Below, in pieces: positions 35,290 through 47,600 of a DNA stretch of 64,000 nucleotides. The notes below the pieces were generated by a model. That model did not search any database. It saw nothing but the letters and a program-made list of their open reading frames with translations, and was not told the DNA's origin. The DNA is from Dromaius novaehollandiae. Taxonomy: Eukaryota; Chordata; Aves; Casuariiformes; Dromaiidae. Each line of letters begins with the position of its first letter. The stretch's first letter is position 1. The position numbers were made by a program, and so were the translations under genes. The stretch lies in contig NC_088110.1 of NCBI RefSeq assembly GCF_036370855.1, positions 22,315,501-22,379,500 on the forward strand, written 5' to 3'.

Positions 35290-38200
35290 TGGCTTGGAAA
35301 ATAACTGCTGGATTATTGCAAAGATTCTCTTTAGTGAAAACCATCCCAGCGCCTTGCAGAGGAGTTACTGCTTTGTCATTTCCTCCGCGTGGGCTAAAAC
35401 GCTGCCTGCCTCCTACACGGTGCAGAGACTCTGCGGTTTGCAGCCGGTCTGGAAAAGATCCTTTTCTTCTCCAAGACAAGGAATAAGAAGTTAAAAACTG
35501 ATGGGTTTCTTCGGAGCATGTCCAGAACTCAGAGACTACCTGGTGCAAAGGAGTCCACCAGACTCCAATGCTGAGAAATTCAGGGGTTCATTAGATTTCC
35601 AGACCCTGGACTCTCATGAATCATGCACATCTCACTGCCATTTAGCTTAAAACAAGCTTCCAGCTATCCTTAGAGCAAGGAAAAATTGGGGAATATGACA
35701 TTCAAAGCTTTAAATAAAGGCCAGAATAAAAGAGCAAGTGATAAAGACCCAAACGCGGTGATTTCACAGCCCGTTGCTGTCTGGGGTTGGCAGAGCTGCC
35801 GCTCTGCGCAGGAGCTTTCTGGATTTCTCAAGCGCGTTCCCAGCACGCAACCCTTGCTGGAGAGCGAAGCGACACATGATTTGGCAAATATCTATTCAGC
35901 TGCTCCTTTGATTTAAGGACTCATTAATAGCAGTGCTATTAAAGCTGTATTTTTCAAAAAGACTGTCCAACGGGACTGCTTCAGCACAAATCCTGGGCTT
36001 TTTTTCTTTTTTTCCTCTCTTTTCCTTTGTACTCTTTACTCAGCAGAAACCCGTATTTCCTTGCTCTTACATTGAAGAAATAAAAACCTCAAGAGCATAG
36101 AGGATGCAGAAATAGATAGATAACCCGTAGCCTATTCCTCGTGGCTCCCCTAACTTGCTGCCAGCTCAACTTGTGGTCGAGATTACAGCGATAAATCACA
36201 AGCTGCTCTTTGCAATAACAGCTCTGATTTCCCCGGGCGCGGGGCAGGAGCCGGGGCCGTGCAGGCTCCTCTGCGTTTGGGGGCACAGCATCCCGGGGAG
36301 CAAATATTTCCTATGTCAGATGTTGGGGGTTTTTTTCCAAAATGCTTTGCAGTCAGCGCCCAGTGTTGCAGGTCAGGGTGCCCCGCCAGCTCGTGGTTCG
36401 TGGATCGAAATGGCAGAAAGAGAGGGGGAAAAAAGAGAGATGCTGCACGGCAGCATCTCCCTGCGCGTCGCGCTGAGCCCTGCAAGGTGCTCGCCCTCCC
36501 CCGAGCCCAGGCTGAGCTGCACCGTATATTTGGGGATCTTCGGAAACCCGTCCCGCGTCCCTATTTTTAACCCTTCTCCCAGCACCAGCTGCTCGGGGTG
36601 CCAGAGCCCGGCGAAGCGAGTGCAAAGCCGCTGCAGGGCGCCTGCGGCCGGGCAGTATTTTTAGCCGTGTCCATCTGCACCGAGCCGCGTGTGGTTTGTG
36701 CATCTGCAGCGGGGCTGGCCGGCGGCTCCGGGGCTTTTCGACCCTGCGCGGAGGGAAACGGGGAAGCGGCTCATCCGTCCTGGGCCCAGGGAGGGTGAAA
36801 TAAAGGCAAAAAGGTGCCACCGCCGGGGGGGCTTTGGGGCACAGCTGAGATGGAGCTGATGGGTGGCCAGCACCAGGGCAGCCCCATGCCCACATCCATA
36901 CATGCACGGCCCCAACCCGGGAAAACACTAGGGAAAAGGAAAGATTTCCCCTCTTTTGTACCACCCACTGGCCCCGAAAAAATCGCTGGAAATCTGCGGA
37001 AAGCGCAGCATCGCCGGCTCCCGGTGCCGCTGGCGGGGATGCGCCAGGGAGCGCGAAGCCCAGCGGAGCCACGTCCCCGCGCTTCCCCTTTCTCGGAAGA
37101 AAGCATGGCGTTTCTCACCAAAAAAAATAGCAACAACAAAACACAGCACTGGAACTTTTACTTTTTGGGTGTCTCTTTAGGTGACTTTGGCCGCTTTTCG
37201 GATGGGATTTGGGAAGTTGCCGCAGGTTTTGCAGCTTTCGACTTCACGTTTTCACTTTTTGCACTCCGGCGCGATGACTAATCTCAGCCGGCCGGCATCA
37301 CACTACCTTGCCCTGGAAATACCCACCGGTGCACCAAAAAAACACCAAGAAAAAAAACAGCTCCCGAGGAGTCTCTAACTTCCCAGAACCTCGCGCTGGA
37401 GCTGCCTGCAGCCGGGAACGCTTCCCAAGCCCCGGCATGCACATGGCAGGGCAGGCACGGTTTTCTGCCCGGCATCACCTGCACTGCAGCCTGGGAGCGC
37501 TTCCCGGCTCCGCTTTCCTGCGCTACAGTGTGGGATTTTCCAGCTTCCCGGGGAGGGCATGCTCCTCGAGGAAACTCCCCGGAGCACCCCGGGCTTTCTG
37601 CATGTGTCCTTGCTGCTGCCTGTCCTCGCCCACGCAAGCGGCCCGCGGGACACTTTTGTGCCAGGCAGCGCCGGTGCTACCCGACGGCATCCCGCGGTCC
37701 AGCACGGAGCATCCGAGCCTGCTCCCTCCTCCCGCCCGCTCCCGATCGGAGCACCCGGCGCCTGCAGAGCGAAACGCTGTGGATTTATAAATAAAAGAAA
37801 TAAATAAGGTGGGGGGTTTTTTGTTGTTCAAAATTAGCCCGGCGCAGACAATGTGTACGCGCAGGGTGAGACTCGGTTTCCTGTCTGTTCGTCGAGGCTC
37901 CGAGCGAGCTTCCTCCGCGCAGCGGAGCCGGCCGGAGGGCGGAAAGGGCCAGGAGCGAGCCGCGGCGCGTGCGGTGGCATTGCACAACGGTGCCGGCTCC
38001 CGCGCCGGGGCCGCCAGGGACCCCCGCCCCAGCCGCGGCTGCTCGGCTGCCCTCCCCAAATAGCCATCCAGATGCATCAATGAGTTGCTTGATTTCTTGA
38101 CCAAAAATACATCCCCTTTCCATGCACGGATGAGCCGAACGCCGTCGGCAGCGCCACGAGATTTGGCCCGGCGCGAGGAAGCCGGCAGCACGGCGGCTCC

Positions 38201-41200
38201 ATGCCGGGCGGTGGGAAGCGCCGGCCAAAGCCGAGAGTGATGACGCAGCGTTGTTCTTGCGGTATTTCTGGCCCCGGCCAGAAGTAGGAAGTATCGCAAA
38301 TCTCATGAGATGCAGCCCGGCCCGGTGAGATTTGCAGCGATTTTGCAAACGCCGCAGGCCTGGATGAACACGAGGGAAATATCCCTGCTCCGCAGCAGCG
38401 TTTGGGCACGGCCAGGTTTCCGAGCCAGAGCACTCTGCGCAGACGGGGTGGTGGGGCTGCAAAGGCTGGGTTTCCTCCTGAGCTGCAGTTTTGCCCCTCG
38501 CTTCTGAGCAGTCCAGCCCGCAGGGTGGGATGGTTGCAAAACCCAACCTTAATCCCCTAAATTTCATGCACCCAGCTTGTTCTGGGGTGAAACGCGGTGG
38601 TTTTGCTAGGCTCCCCGCTGCATGCAACAGCACGGAGCTACACAACGCTCTCCCAAAACACGGCCCCCCCCGGGACCCGTTGACCCACCCGCTCAGGACC
38701 TTTGCAGCCAGCCTAGGTGTTGCAGCCCCGATGCCAAGAAACGCCCGCTCTCCCTGGCCGCCCCGCGGTCTCCGTGCACGGGGCCGGGCGAGGGCACACG
38801 CAGGGAGCTGCGCACGGAGCCAGGGACGTCGCTGGCTTGCCGGAGCAGAGGGCTCGCAGGTGCTTCCTCGCCGTCACGCCGCGCAGCACCTGGGCGCCCG
38901 GCTTCGAGCGCAGCTCGCCCCGCGCCGCGGCCTCGGCAGCCCCGAACGGCAGCGGGGCAGGTACGCGCCGAAAGCATCGGCAGCAGGTTTAGCGACAGCA
39001 TCGGGAGAGAAGCAGGAGCTGTCTCTTTGCACAGTTTCCCGAAATGCGGAGATGCCTGCGTTCGTGCTGTCTATGCATCCAACCCATCCGACTGTCCCAG
39101 TGCCTCAGCTCTTCCCCCCGGTGCCGTGGGAAGCTGCCAGCCAGCATCAGCCAAATTTGACAGCAGGGCGGTGATATCAAAAATAATAAATTCCTACAAG
39201 CTACATGAAAACGGGCAGCAAAGCAACAGAGGGGGATCGGCTGAGTGACCCCTCTGAAGGAGAGGCTGGAGCACGTGCCCAACCCTATTACGAGACACCA
39301 GAGAATCCCCTCAGGTGAGCGCCACTGGCCTGTTGGCATCACTGCGCCCCAGCCAGCCCAGCTTTCTGCCCTCTGTGGCCTCACCCGCGCTGGCAGCCCC
39401 CGTGAAACACGAGCAAACACGAGTTTCGGGCGACCTGCGCCCTGCCAGGAAAGGGCTCCCACTCGACTTCTCGGGCTGCGAGGATGTAAATGAGGCCGGC
39501 GCCGCCGGCACTGGACTGCTCTTACCATCAGCCGCCCGGTCGCACTGAGTCACCTTTTCTGTGCAAGCATTTACAATAATGCGAGCAGGGAAAGCATCGG
39601 TCCCATGGAAGGAAATTCTGATTTTAAAGCAGGGGCACCCCCAGCCTGAGAATAACGTCGCAGAGAGCTGGGAGTAACCTCAGAGTTTATTCAGGAGGGA
39701 ATTTAAGTGAGCTCATGCGTAGCACTATAGAGTCATTTAAAATACATAATGGTATTTGCTGTTCTCCATTGCCCATCAGTGCCGCACACAGTCAAACAAG
39801 ACACCAAATAGTTGAAATCTTGATAAGATTAGTGCAGCACATACTAATTACTTCCTGACACAGTCCAAAGTCCAAACTCAGACCAGAGGCTTGGTTTGTC
39901 ATCGGAGGAAACGCATCTCTACGGACGGGACTCGGCAGAGCAGAACCACAACACAGCTTCCACCAGAAGCTGAGCAGAATAAAGATTTATTTGGTGAACT
40001 TTACTTTCCTGTGCACGCAGGTTTTGTTCAACGGCACTCTTTTTTTTCTTTTTATTTATTTGTTTTCGAAGTTATTCTTAAATGTGAACACCATCTTTTC
40101 TTTAACTCCACGGCTTGCTTTTGAAATGCCCGGTTTGAAATCCTAGCCGTGACGCCTCGCTCAGGCGCGCGAGGCAGCACATGCTGCCTCTCCCAAGCAG
40201 GCAAACGTGCAGGTTTCACAGGGCATCGCTGCTCCGAATCCCGATATTCCCTGCCCCAGGGAAACCTCCAGCACTGAGAAACCTCCAGGGCCGAGCAATG
40301 CAAAAGTGTGCACGTGCAACTTAAACCATTTCATTGCAAAATCCCGGTGAATCTTTGCCAAACCTGCTCCTGGCACAGGCCTGGCCCTCAGCAGACGGGT
40401 TTTGTTCCGGCTGGCTTTTGTCCCTGCAACGCTGCCTCTTCCCGCGGCCGCAGAGGACCTGCGGCTCCGCGTGTCTTGGCAGAGGAGGGGAGGGCGAGGG
40501 CGGCCGGGCAGAGCCGCGGAGCAGAAGCCGATGCCTTGCAGCGAGGAGCCTGCAAACAGCACTAACCCGCGGGTCTCCAAAACGCTCCGATACCGAGAGC
40601 CTCCCGATAGCAAAAAACAGAGCAAACCACAAGCAAAACGAGAACTGGCCGGAGAACAGACAAACACGCAGACGGCAGCCAAAAGAGCAAGTGACCCCCA
40701 AGGGGCTATTTAGCCGCATTAGATATTACAGGGAGGTTAGATGAAGTCCTAAAACATGAAAAGTTACGGTCAAAAGGGCAGGAGAGAATTCATCCAAAAA
40801 AAAGGAAAAAAGCATGGGACAGGCCGCGGGGATTTGCTTTTTCTGTGCAGGAGGCGGATTTTGGGGCAGTGGGGAAGCTCAGCAGGACCCGAGCGAGCAG
40901 CTCTCCGCTCCGAGCCGCGGCCGAGCCAGCGCCGCAGCCTGCGCGCCACGTGTGCTCATTTCGCTGGGGTAACTCTGCGGAAAGTCACGGCTCAGATTTG
41001 ACTAAATATGGAAAACTCGGGCCCCAAATGCCAGATTTGATACACAGAGAGACCGTAACGAATGCGCGCAATAAATAGCTGCAGAGAAGGCACAGGTTAC
41101 AGGAGGACAACGGCGCATTTGCGCAGCTCGTTTCAGCGAAACTCCGAGTTTTGCCGGCGTATAAGAGCGAGAGCAGCTCGCTCTCTCTGTCGGGGGGAAG

Positions 41201-41640
41201 GGGCTGGGGATTTCTGTAGCTTTGTGGACTTTTAGAGCCTAAGCACTTGTTTTTCACAGCCAGTAGGGCTATTTTGGAGCGGGCCGCAATAGCCACACCT
41301 GCATGTTCGGAAGGCCCTGAGCTGATTTTGGGGAGAAGCGGGTCTGTCTCGATCTCATCCTGAGCAAAGCCGATAAACGCCCAGGGCCGGCCGAAAGCCG
41401 CCGTTGGGCTCCACCGTGCCGAGCCTCCCTCCCCGCGGCTCAAACCCCCGGGAGAGCCGCTGCAGACACTGCTCTCGAGCATTTTCTGCTGCCCCAAAGT
41501 CTCTGGGGCTCGGGATGGTGAGGATCTCCCGGGGGTGCTGCCGTGCCCACCGCTGAATAACAGCGCTGGGTGGAACGGGGGAAAAAAGCTAAAATCACAG
41601 AAAAGAAAGGAGTAGCAGAGAGCAGACTGCCTCGCAAGCG
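34506..41640. other. CpG-dense non-coding domain
   Basis: Successive CpG-rich blocks lie at about 34,540-34,960, 36,220-37,110, 37,380-38,480, 38,620-39,000, 39,370-39,540, 40,430-41,180 and 41,340-41,560. AT-richer gaps separate them (35,120-36,220; 39,540-40,150). I counted 26 CpGs in 37,861-38,040, an island-grade density. Long open frames lack domains. No gene is recognised. Confidence 0.5.
35252..35290. repeat. Poly(T) tract (T24) with pyrimidine lead-in
   Basis: TTTTCTTTTTCTTC precedes 24 consecutive T. It could be the reverse-strand tail of a retroposed element, but no body is recognisable to its left. Confidence 0.9.
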
Positions 41641-44600
41641 TCATTTCTAATCTCAGGAAGAAGCTAATAGAGGAGGGACACTAAAGTCGGCTCCGATTAG
41701 GATCAAGGCTAACCTAGCTTCGGGTGCAAGGTGGATCCAGGCCATCGACCTGGCATGACTCCCAGAAACCCCGCGCTATCGCTTTGTGCCCAGCCGATTG
41801 CTCAGGCTGGAAGTGAGCATTTCCAACATACCAATAAAAGAGAAAATAAGCGTTACGGTTAACTCCCGTCCTCACATTTTAAGATCTGGCCCTGCCGTGA
41901 GCATCAGCTCACCCCCCTGACAAGAACTCGGCATCAGCCAGTGACGGTCACCCAAAACCAGAGCGGAATATTCACGTCACCGGCTCTAATTCCAGCCTTA
42001 CCTTCGCTATTAGTCCTTTGGAGGTGACAAGGCGTGTGGTATCTCAAGGACCGGGTCGTGACTCATGCCGGGTGACGCTCGGCTGTTCTGAGATGAATGA
42101 AATCACGGTGGTGCAAGGCGATAACCGGCGCGAGCGCACGGGAACCTGGGCCCGGATGATTCAGCCTTCCACAAATAAGCCTTGACCTGCAAGCGAGATT
42201 TTAATAGTTACTGAACTGGGGGTTTGTTCTGCCTTCCATGAACTCTCCATAGGCTGCTGTGGTCATCTTTACCGGTCTCATTTTAGAAATAAGCTACTGT
42301 AAATTAAATCACTCTCATAAAAATCAGGGTAAAATGCTCAGTTTTGAGCTTTTGTGCTTAAGTGTTTGAACTACCCAAGAGCCAGAGGCAGGACCAGGAA
42401 AGACATGATGGCCCATGCAACCACAAACAGACGAGTCTCCTTTCCTCCATCAGCCGTAACTAATGTTGTCACTTTATTGCAAATATGAAATAATTCAGGG
42501 CTGGACAAGGCAAAACCTGCAAGTTCTCTGTGGCAGGGGCTCCTCCCGGCTTCGGGACTTGCAGACCCTACATTGAAACTCGGTGCCCTGCAGAGAGCAG
42601 GGCCCAGAAACGCAGCAGTTTCAGAGTCGCAGAATAACGAGCTCCAGGACAGGATGGGCACTAGCAAACCCCCCAGACGGACACCTGCCTGGCAGCTACT
42701 GAAAACGCTCCTGCATGAGACTAAACTTCAGCCAGGAAGGCTGGAAGGGGAGGAGATCGAGAAGGAAACCCTCTTTCGGGGACAACCAGCTCCATCAAGG
42801 AGAGACAGGCTGTTCTATTCAAGCAGTCTCAGAGCGCATCTTCTAGAGCTGCTTCCAGATGCCCCAAGCCATTGTCCTTCTTCAACATCAATCCCCCCGA
42901 GCCACCACCATGATATATATTTCATTAGAGGAGGCAGCCCCCAATAGAAAGACCACACAGGCAGCTAAAGTGGTTTCCAGGTGTTTTCTGGCAACTTCAC
43001 TGGAGACATTCAGGAGGGCTCCAAAATCTTGCTGTGGTCCCTGCTCTTTCTTTTCTCACCGATTCCGCCCTGCTCCACGCCAAGGCTCAGCTGTGGCTAG
43101 ATGTTTCTCCTGGGGGAGTTGCAAACCGTGACTTTGACTGCCCAGCACGGCAACCTGTAAAGCCCCTTGGTTTCTCACAACCCACGGCAAGGTTATAATT
43201 ATACCAGAATTTCCAGTCTCTTGTAAAAACCGAGAGTTTCCCACATCCACCCCGAGCGCAGAGCCATAGCCGCCCGGCACAAAAGGCTTGTTTTTCCCCC
43301 CTGCTTTGTCTGACGCTGGCCTCCCTCCTCGTGTTGCCCTCACGAAAGGAGGCTCAACACCGTCACTTGCTGCAGCCAGGAAAGAGGAACCGAGGCAGAG
43401 CCGTGCGCCCAAGCCTCTCTCAGCGCATCAGAAGAGATCTGTGAGATTCCCCCTTTTCTGGGGGCAGCCAGTGCCATATCCCACCCAGCACGGATAACTC
43501 CTCTCTCCTCTGCCCTCCCCTCTCCACACAGTCTCCTTTTGGCCATCACCCTGAGGAGCTCATGGTGATTGGTGACCACAGCCATGAACCAGCTGAAAGG
43601 CGTTAGACAAGACCGTGGAGAAGAGCTGTGGTGGGGAGTTTGCCCATCATGTTCCAGCTGCGGCCTGTGGGCCAGGCTGTCCCTTCCCACTGGTTTTCAG
43701 GCTCAACACAGCAAGGTTCATTCAGCAGTTGCCAGACGTGCCCCATCCTCTCTCCAATTCTGCCTAACTTTGGGCATAGGACCTCAGCTGGATGGACATT
43801 TGTCTGACCTTGGTGCAGCAGATGTTCATCCTTCTCTTTTGACTGTCTTCCATCAGCTTCTCCTCTGTTGCATATGTGATGAATCTTCCCCTCCATCCAT
43901 CCGCATCCCTCACTTCCCCCATCTTTTCGATTGCCTACTTGGCGGTGAACACCACAGCCCACCTTTCCCAGCTGCACACCCACAAGACTTCTTCCTCCAG
44001 GCTCTCCTTGCCCTCGCTCTGGGGTTGGGGACGTCACCAGGAAACATTTCACACTGCTTTTTCCATGATCACATGAAGTGGAAACACGTTGTCCTTTCCT
44101 CTCTTTTCCACCTGAAAAATAACTGCATTAAAGCAGTCAGGAGACAGAGCTGCAAGGCTTTGTCCGTCTTTCTGTGGAGCACGTCTGCTTCTGGAGCCTT
44201 GCACGAGGATGGGCGCCTGCAGTGCTGTTGAGCAGTTGGGAGCAGCCAGAGAAAACCCCAGAGCAGGAACGTGGGTATAAGCAGCAAAGCTAACAGGCAA
44301 ATCCTAAATATTCAGGACCTTTGCAAAAGAGGTGCTGAGACCCTCTCCAAAAATAAAAATAGACTCCATCTTTTCCTTGGCAGGGTGGAGGTGTAATACC
44401 GTTCCCTAGACGTGATGCCTTTCTATATTTTCTAACTGTGCTCACTGGGAAGACCAACCTGCAGATACACTGCCTTTTACGACCTGCGGATGTGTCCATG
44501 AGCCAGATTTATCTCGGGGAGAAGTGGTTTCTTCTCAAGAGAAATACAGAACAGAAAGATCCAGGCGAGGGAATCATTTGTTTCAGAACCACCGTGCCGC

Positions 44601-47600
44601 TTCCACATACCTCGTCCCCCTCCCCGTGCCTCCCCCGGGCCCACGCCAGAGGGGTGCAGCGCCGTCGCGAAGGGCCATCCACTCCACCGTAAGAGCAGCG
44701 CCGTGCAAAAATGGGGAAACGCTGATTTTGGTAGGAACCTCGCCAGGGACCTCAGGCGGTTTCGGGTCCCAGGGTGGATTTACCAGAGGGAGGGAAATGT
44801 TATAGGGCTGTAGCTTTCCACCTCCCATTAACATCTCCTGGCACAGTGCCTGGTTTTGACTGGGAGCGTCTGGACAGATCTGCAAGGCCTCCCTGTTCAG
44901 GGGGCAGTGGGGACTAGCAAGCAGCTCCAAAGCCGCTGAGATACGTAGGCTCTGATCAGCAGGGTCAGAAGTAGACGGGAGGCTGCACATCGGCAGCTGC
45001 CTGGACATCTGCTCTCTGTGGCTCCATGTCCATTCAAAGGATGAGAGGAGAGTGCTGCCTGCTCCAATTTCAGCTGGTGACACCACTTTCTTGTCTGCTG
45101 CTGCAGCGTGGCACGGACAGAGACCTGGCTTGGGGGCACTGAGGCATCTGGTGTCAAAGAAATGTGTGTTTTCTCTATGGCCTTGATAAGCAAACAGTTA
45201 CCAAATAAGCAAATCATTACCAAATTACAACTCCAGTTTCTTGAGCTGGAGGCAGCATTTAAGCTAAGAGGTCAATGCAACCCCTGGTTGCAGCCGGATC
45301 CAAGTGCAATATTCAGATTAGCGGAGGGCTACCTGGTGACTGCTGTTAAAAGGAAAATACTGACCTCCGCCCTCCAGCTGGGTTATGGAGATTGCTCTAC
45401 ACACCTCTCCCTGCCCAAATAAAATGGTCCTGCAAGCATCTGTCTGGCACAGCCCAGCTGTCTCAGTGCTGGGCTCGCAGACGAGTGCAAAGAGCAAAAG
45501 TCCCTTCAATGCTCGTGCATATGTGTCACTCTCCAGTGCGACGGAGACTGTCACTGCCGTCTGCTCTCTCTCAGCCTTGAGTACAGGACACAGGCTAGGG
45601 CTTTTCTTAAGACAGCTGAGCTCACACTTTGGCTCAGCAACAGTCAGTGTTGCAGCAGAAAGCGGTAGATACATGAAACCAGTGCAAGATTCATTGCAGC
45701 AGCTCCCACACATGCACAGTCCTCGAGCAGCTCTTTCCTTAGCTCATTGCAGTGGGGAAAAGATTAAGATCTAGGAGCTGAACAGGGCAAAGCTCCCTTT
45801 GAAGTTCATCAGAGGCAAAATCAAGAACCAAACACACTGGCTATCAATATTATTGAAATCCACAACCTACTTGCTCCAAAATTCAAAATCACATTATAAG
45901 TCACGGTTCTCAGCCTTTCCCTGTAAAACAATGGCACCAGTAAGGATGCTTTACATATTCCATGAGAATTCACTCTCAGCAAGGACTGGGACAAATTATT
46001 CTGAATTTTCAGCTATGCTCATCCACTGGGGGAAGAAAGAGCAAAATGGAACTTCTCACCATCTTGGGGTATGTTTTTAACTGCCATATTGCAAGGATCT
46101 CTCTCTGCATCAGCCTGAAATGTTCTTTTTTTTCTTCTCGTTTTCACAAATGTGTTAGGACTGAGTCAAACTTCTTCCTTGTTACTTTTCCTAAATGCAA
46201 TAGAGGTCCAGAATACCTAGTGTCCAAGCAGGTTGTTTTGTGACTGACACGGAAAGTTATCTGACTATATTTTATTCTTCCGGCCACTTTGGTGCATCAG
46301 GGTGTTTGCGTTATTGCAAGCAAATTGCATGCACCAAAAATAGACTCAAAGCAGGACACAACATCTAGGCGCATGCAAACTTGGGGGAAGGAGGGGATTT
46401 CAGCCTGGACCTTGGTTTCACAGACTGGGTCTCATAATAGACCCAAAGGTCTGACAAAACAAAACAAGTATAGTTGTATTTCTTCTCGTCCCTGTGTATT
46501 TTTGCAGCTGCAGCTTGGGTGGAGCCTGTTTTTATGACCTTGAATCTGGTGTTACAGCGAAGATTTGCAGGAGGAAGAGGTCATTTGTCAAGAATGGATT
46601 AAGAAAAATAAGTGGCTGTCATCCTAGCTGGAGTTTTGGCTCTCCGTTCCTCCAGATGAGAGGTAGCTCTCCATAGTCAAGTCTCACTGGAGGAGAGCAA
46701 AACGTTCCACTGCTCCCCAGGCCCAGCTCCCATGACTGCAGCCTTCTCGCCCTCGGCTCTGCCCGCTGCCTTCCTCTCGGCCAGCCTTGGCAAAGCTGCC
46801 CGGAGCTGAGACGGTGCCTTTGGAGCCCCCTCTCCTCCCGGTGCCTGCATGGGCCCGATTTTACGAGAGCTGTGGTCTGGTGCGCGAACCAAGCCCTACC
46901 AGCCATGAAGTGAGTGCAAATGCAAAGGAATCGTGAGTTGAAACACCCACTTTCTGCCAGTTTAAGCACTGGACAGTCTTGCTTTACACAGCACTGTAAG
47001 TCCTTTGAGCCCCCGGCGAAGGTGGCTCCAGCCTGTCTCAGTGGTGGCCTGTGGGGTGGGACAGCTCAGCTTTTTCTGGTGCAGAACATGTCCCAGAAAC
47101 CAGGTGAGCAACGAACAGCACTGAAGCCAAGAGGGAGAGAGTCACACAGCCTGGATCATCACCCACTTCATGCCAGCAGTAAGGGAAGGAGCAGGCAAAA
47201 TGGCCAACAAGGAAATCTTACCCTGACCTCTGCCTCCACATCGGGAATCAAACATATCTATGAAGCAAGCAGTGCTGTCTATGGGAGGCCGGACTAAGGG
47301 TGAGAAATCACTCAAATTATCTCAGCAGCATAGTCAGCAAAGCCGGGGAGACCCTGGGAAGGCCGAGTCAGAGGCCAGTGCAGGAGCTGCACAGCAATGC
47401 ACAGGCATGAGTTTGAGCCTTGCTTTGACCTTGTTTCAGAGGCCGTCCCTGCTCACCACCCCACAGGGGCACTGGGCCCTTCAGATGATGCTGTCAGCTG
47501 GGAGTGCTAGATCCATCGCTCCCTTGCTATGAAGGAAGAGGGACACCTGAGATGCGCAATGCCAGCAGGGCACTTCGACCCGGCTGGATTGTCCATTCAA

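Noticed and set aside
43569..44231. 220-codon plus and 149-codon minus open frames
   Set aside because: I considered a transposon or exon origin. Neither strand gives a recognisable motif, so I left it as unique DNA.
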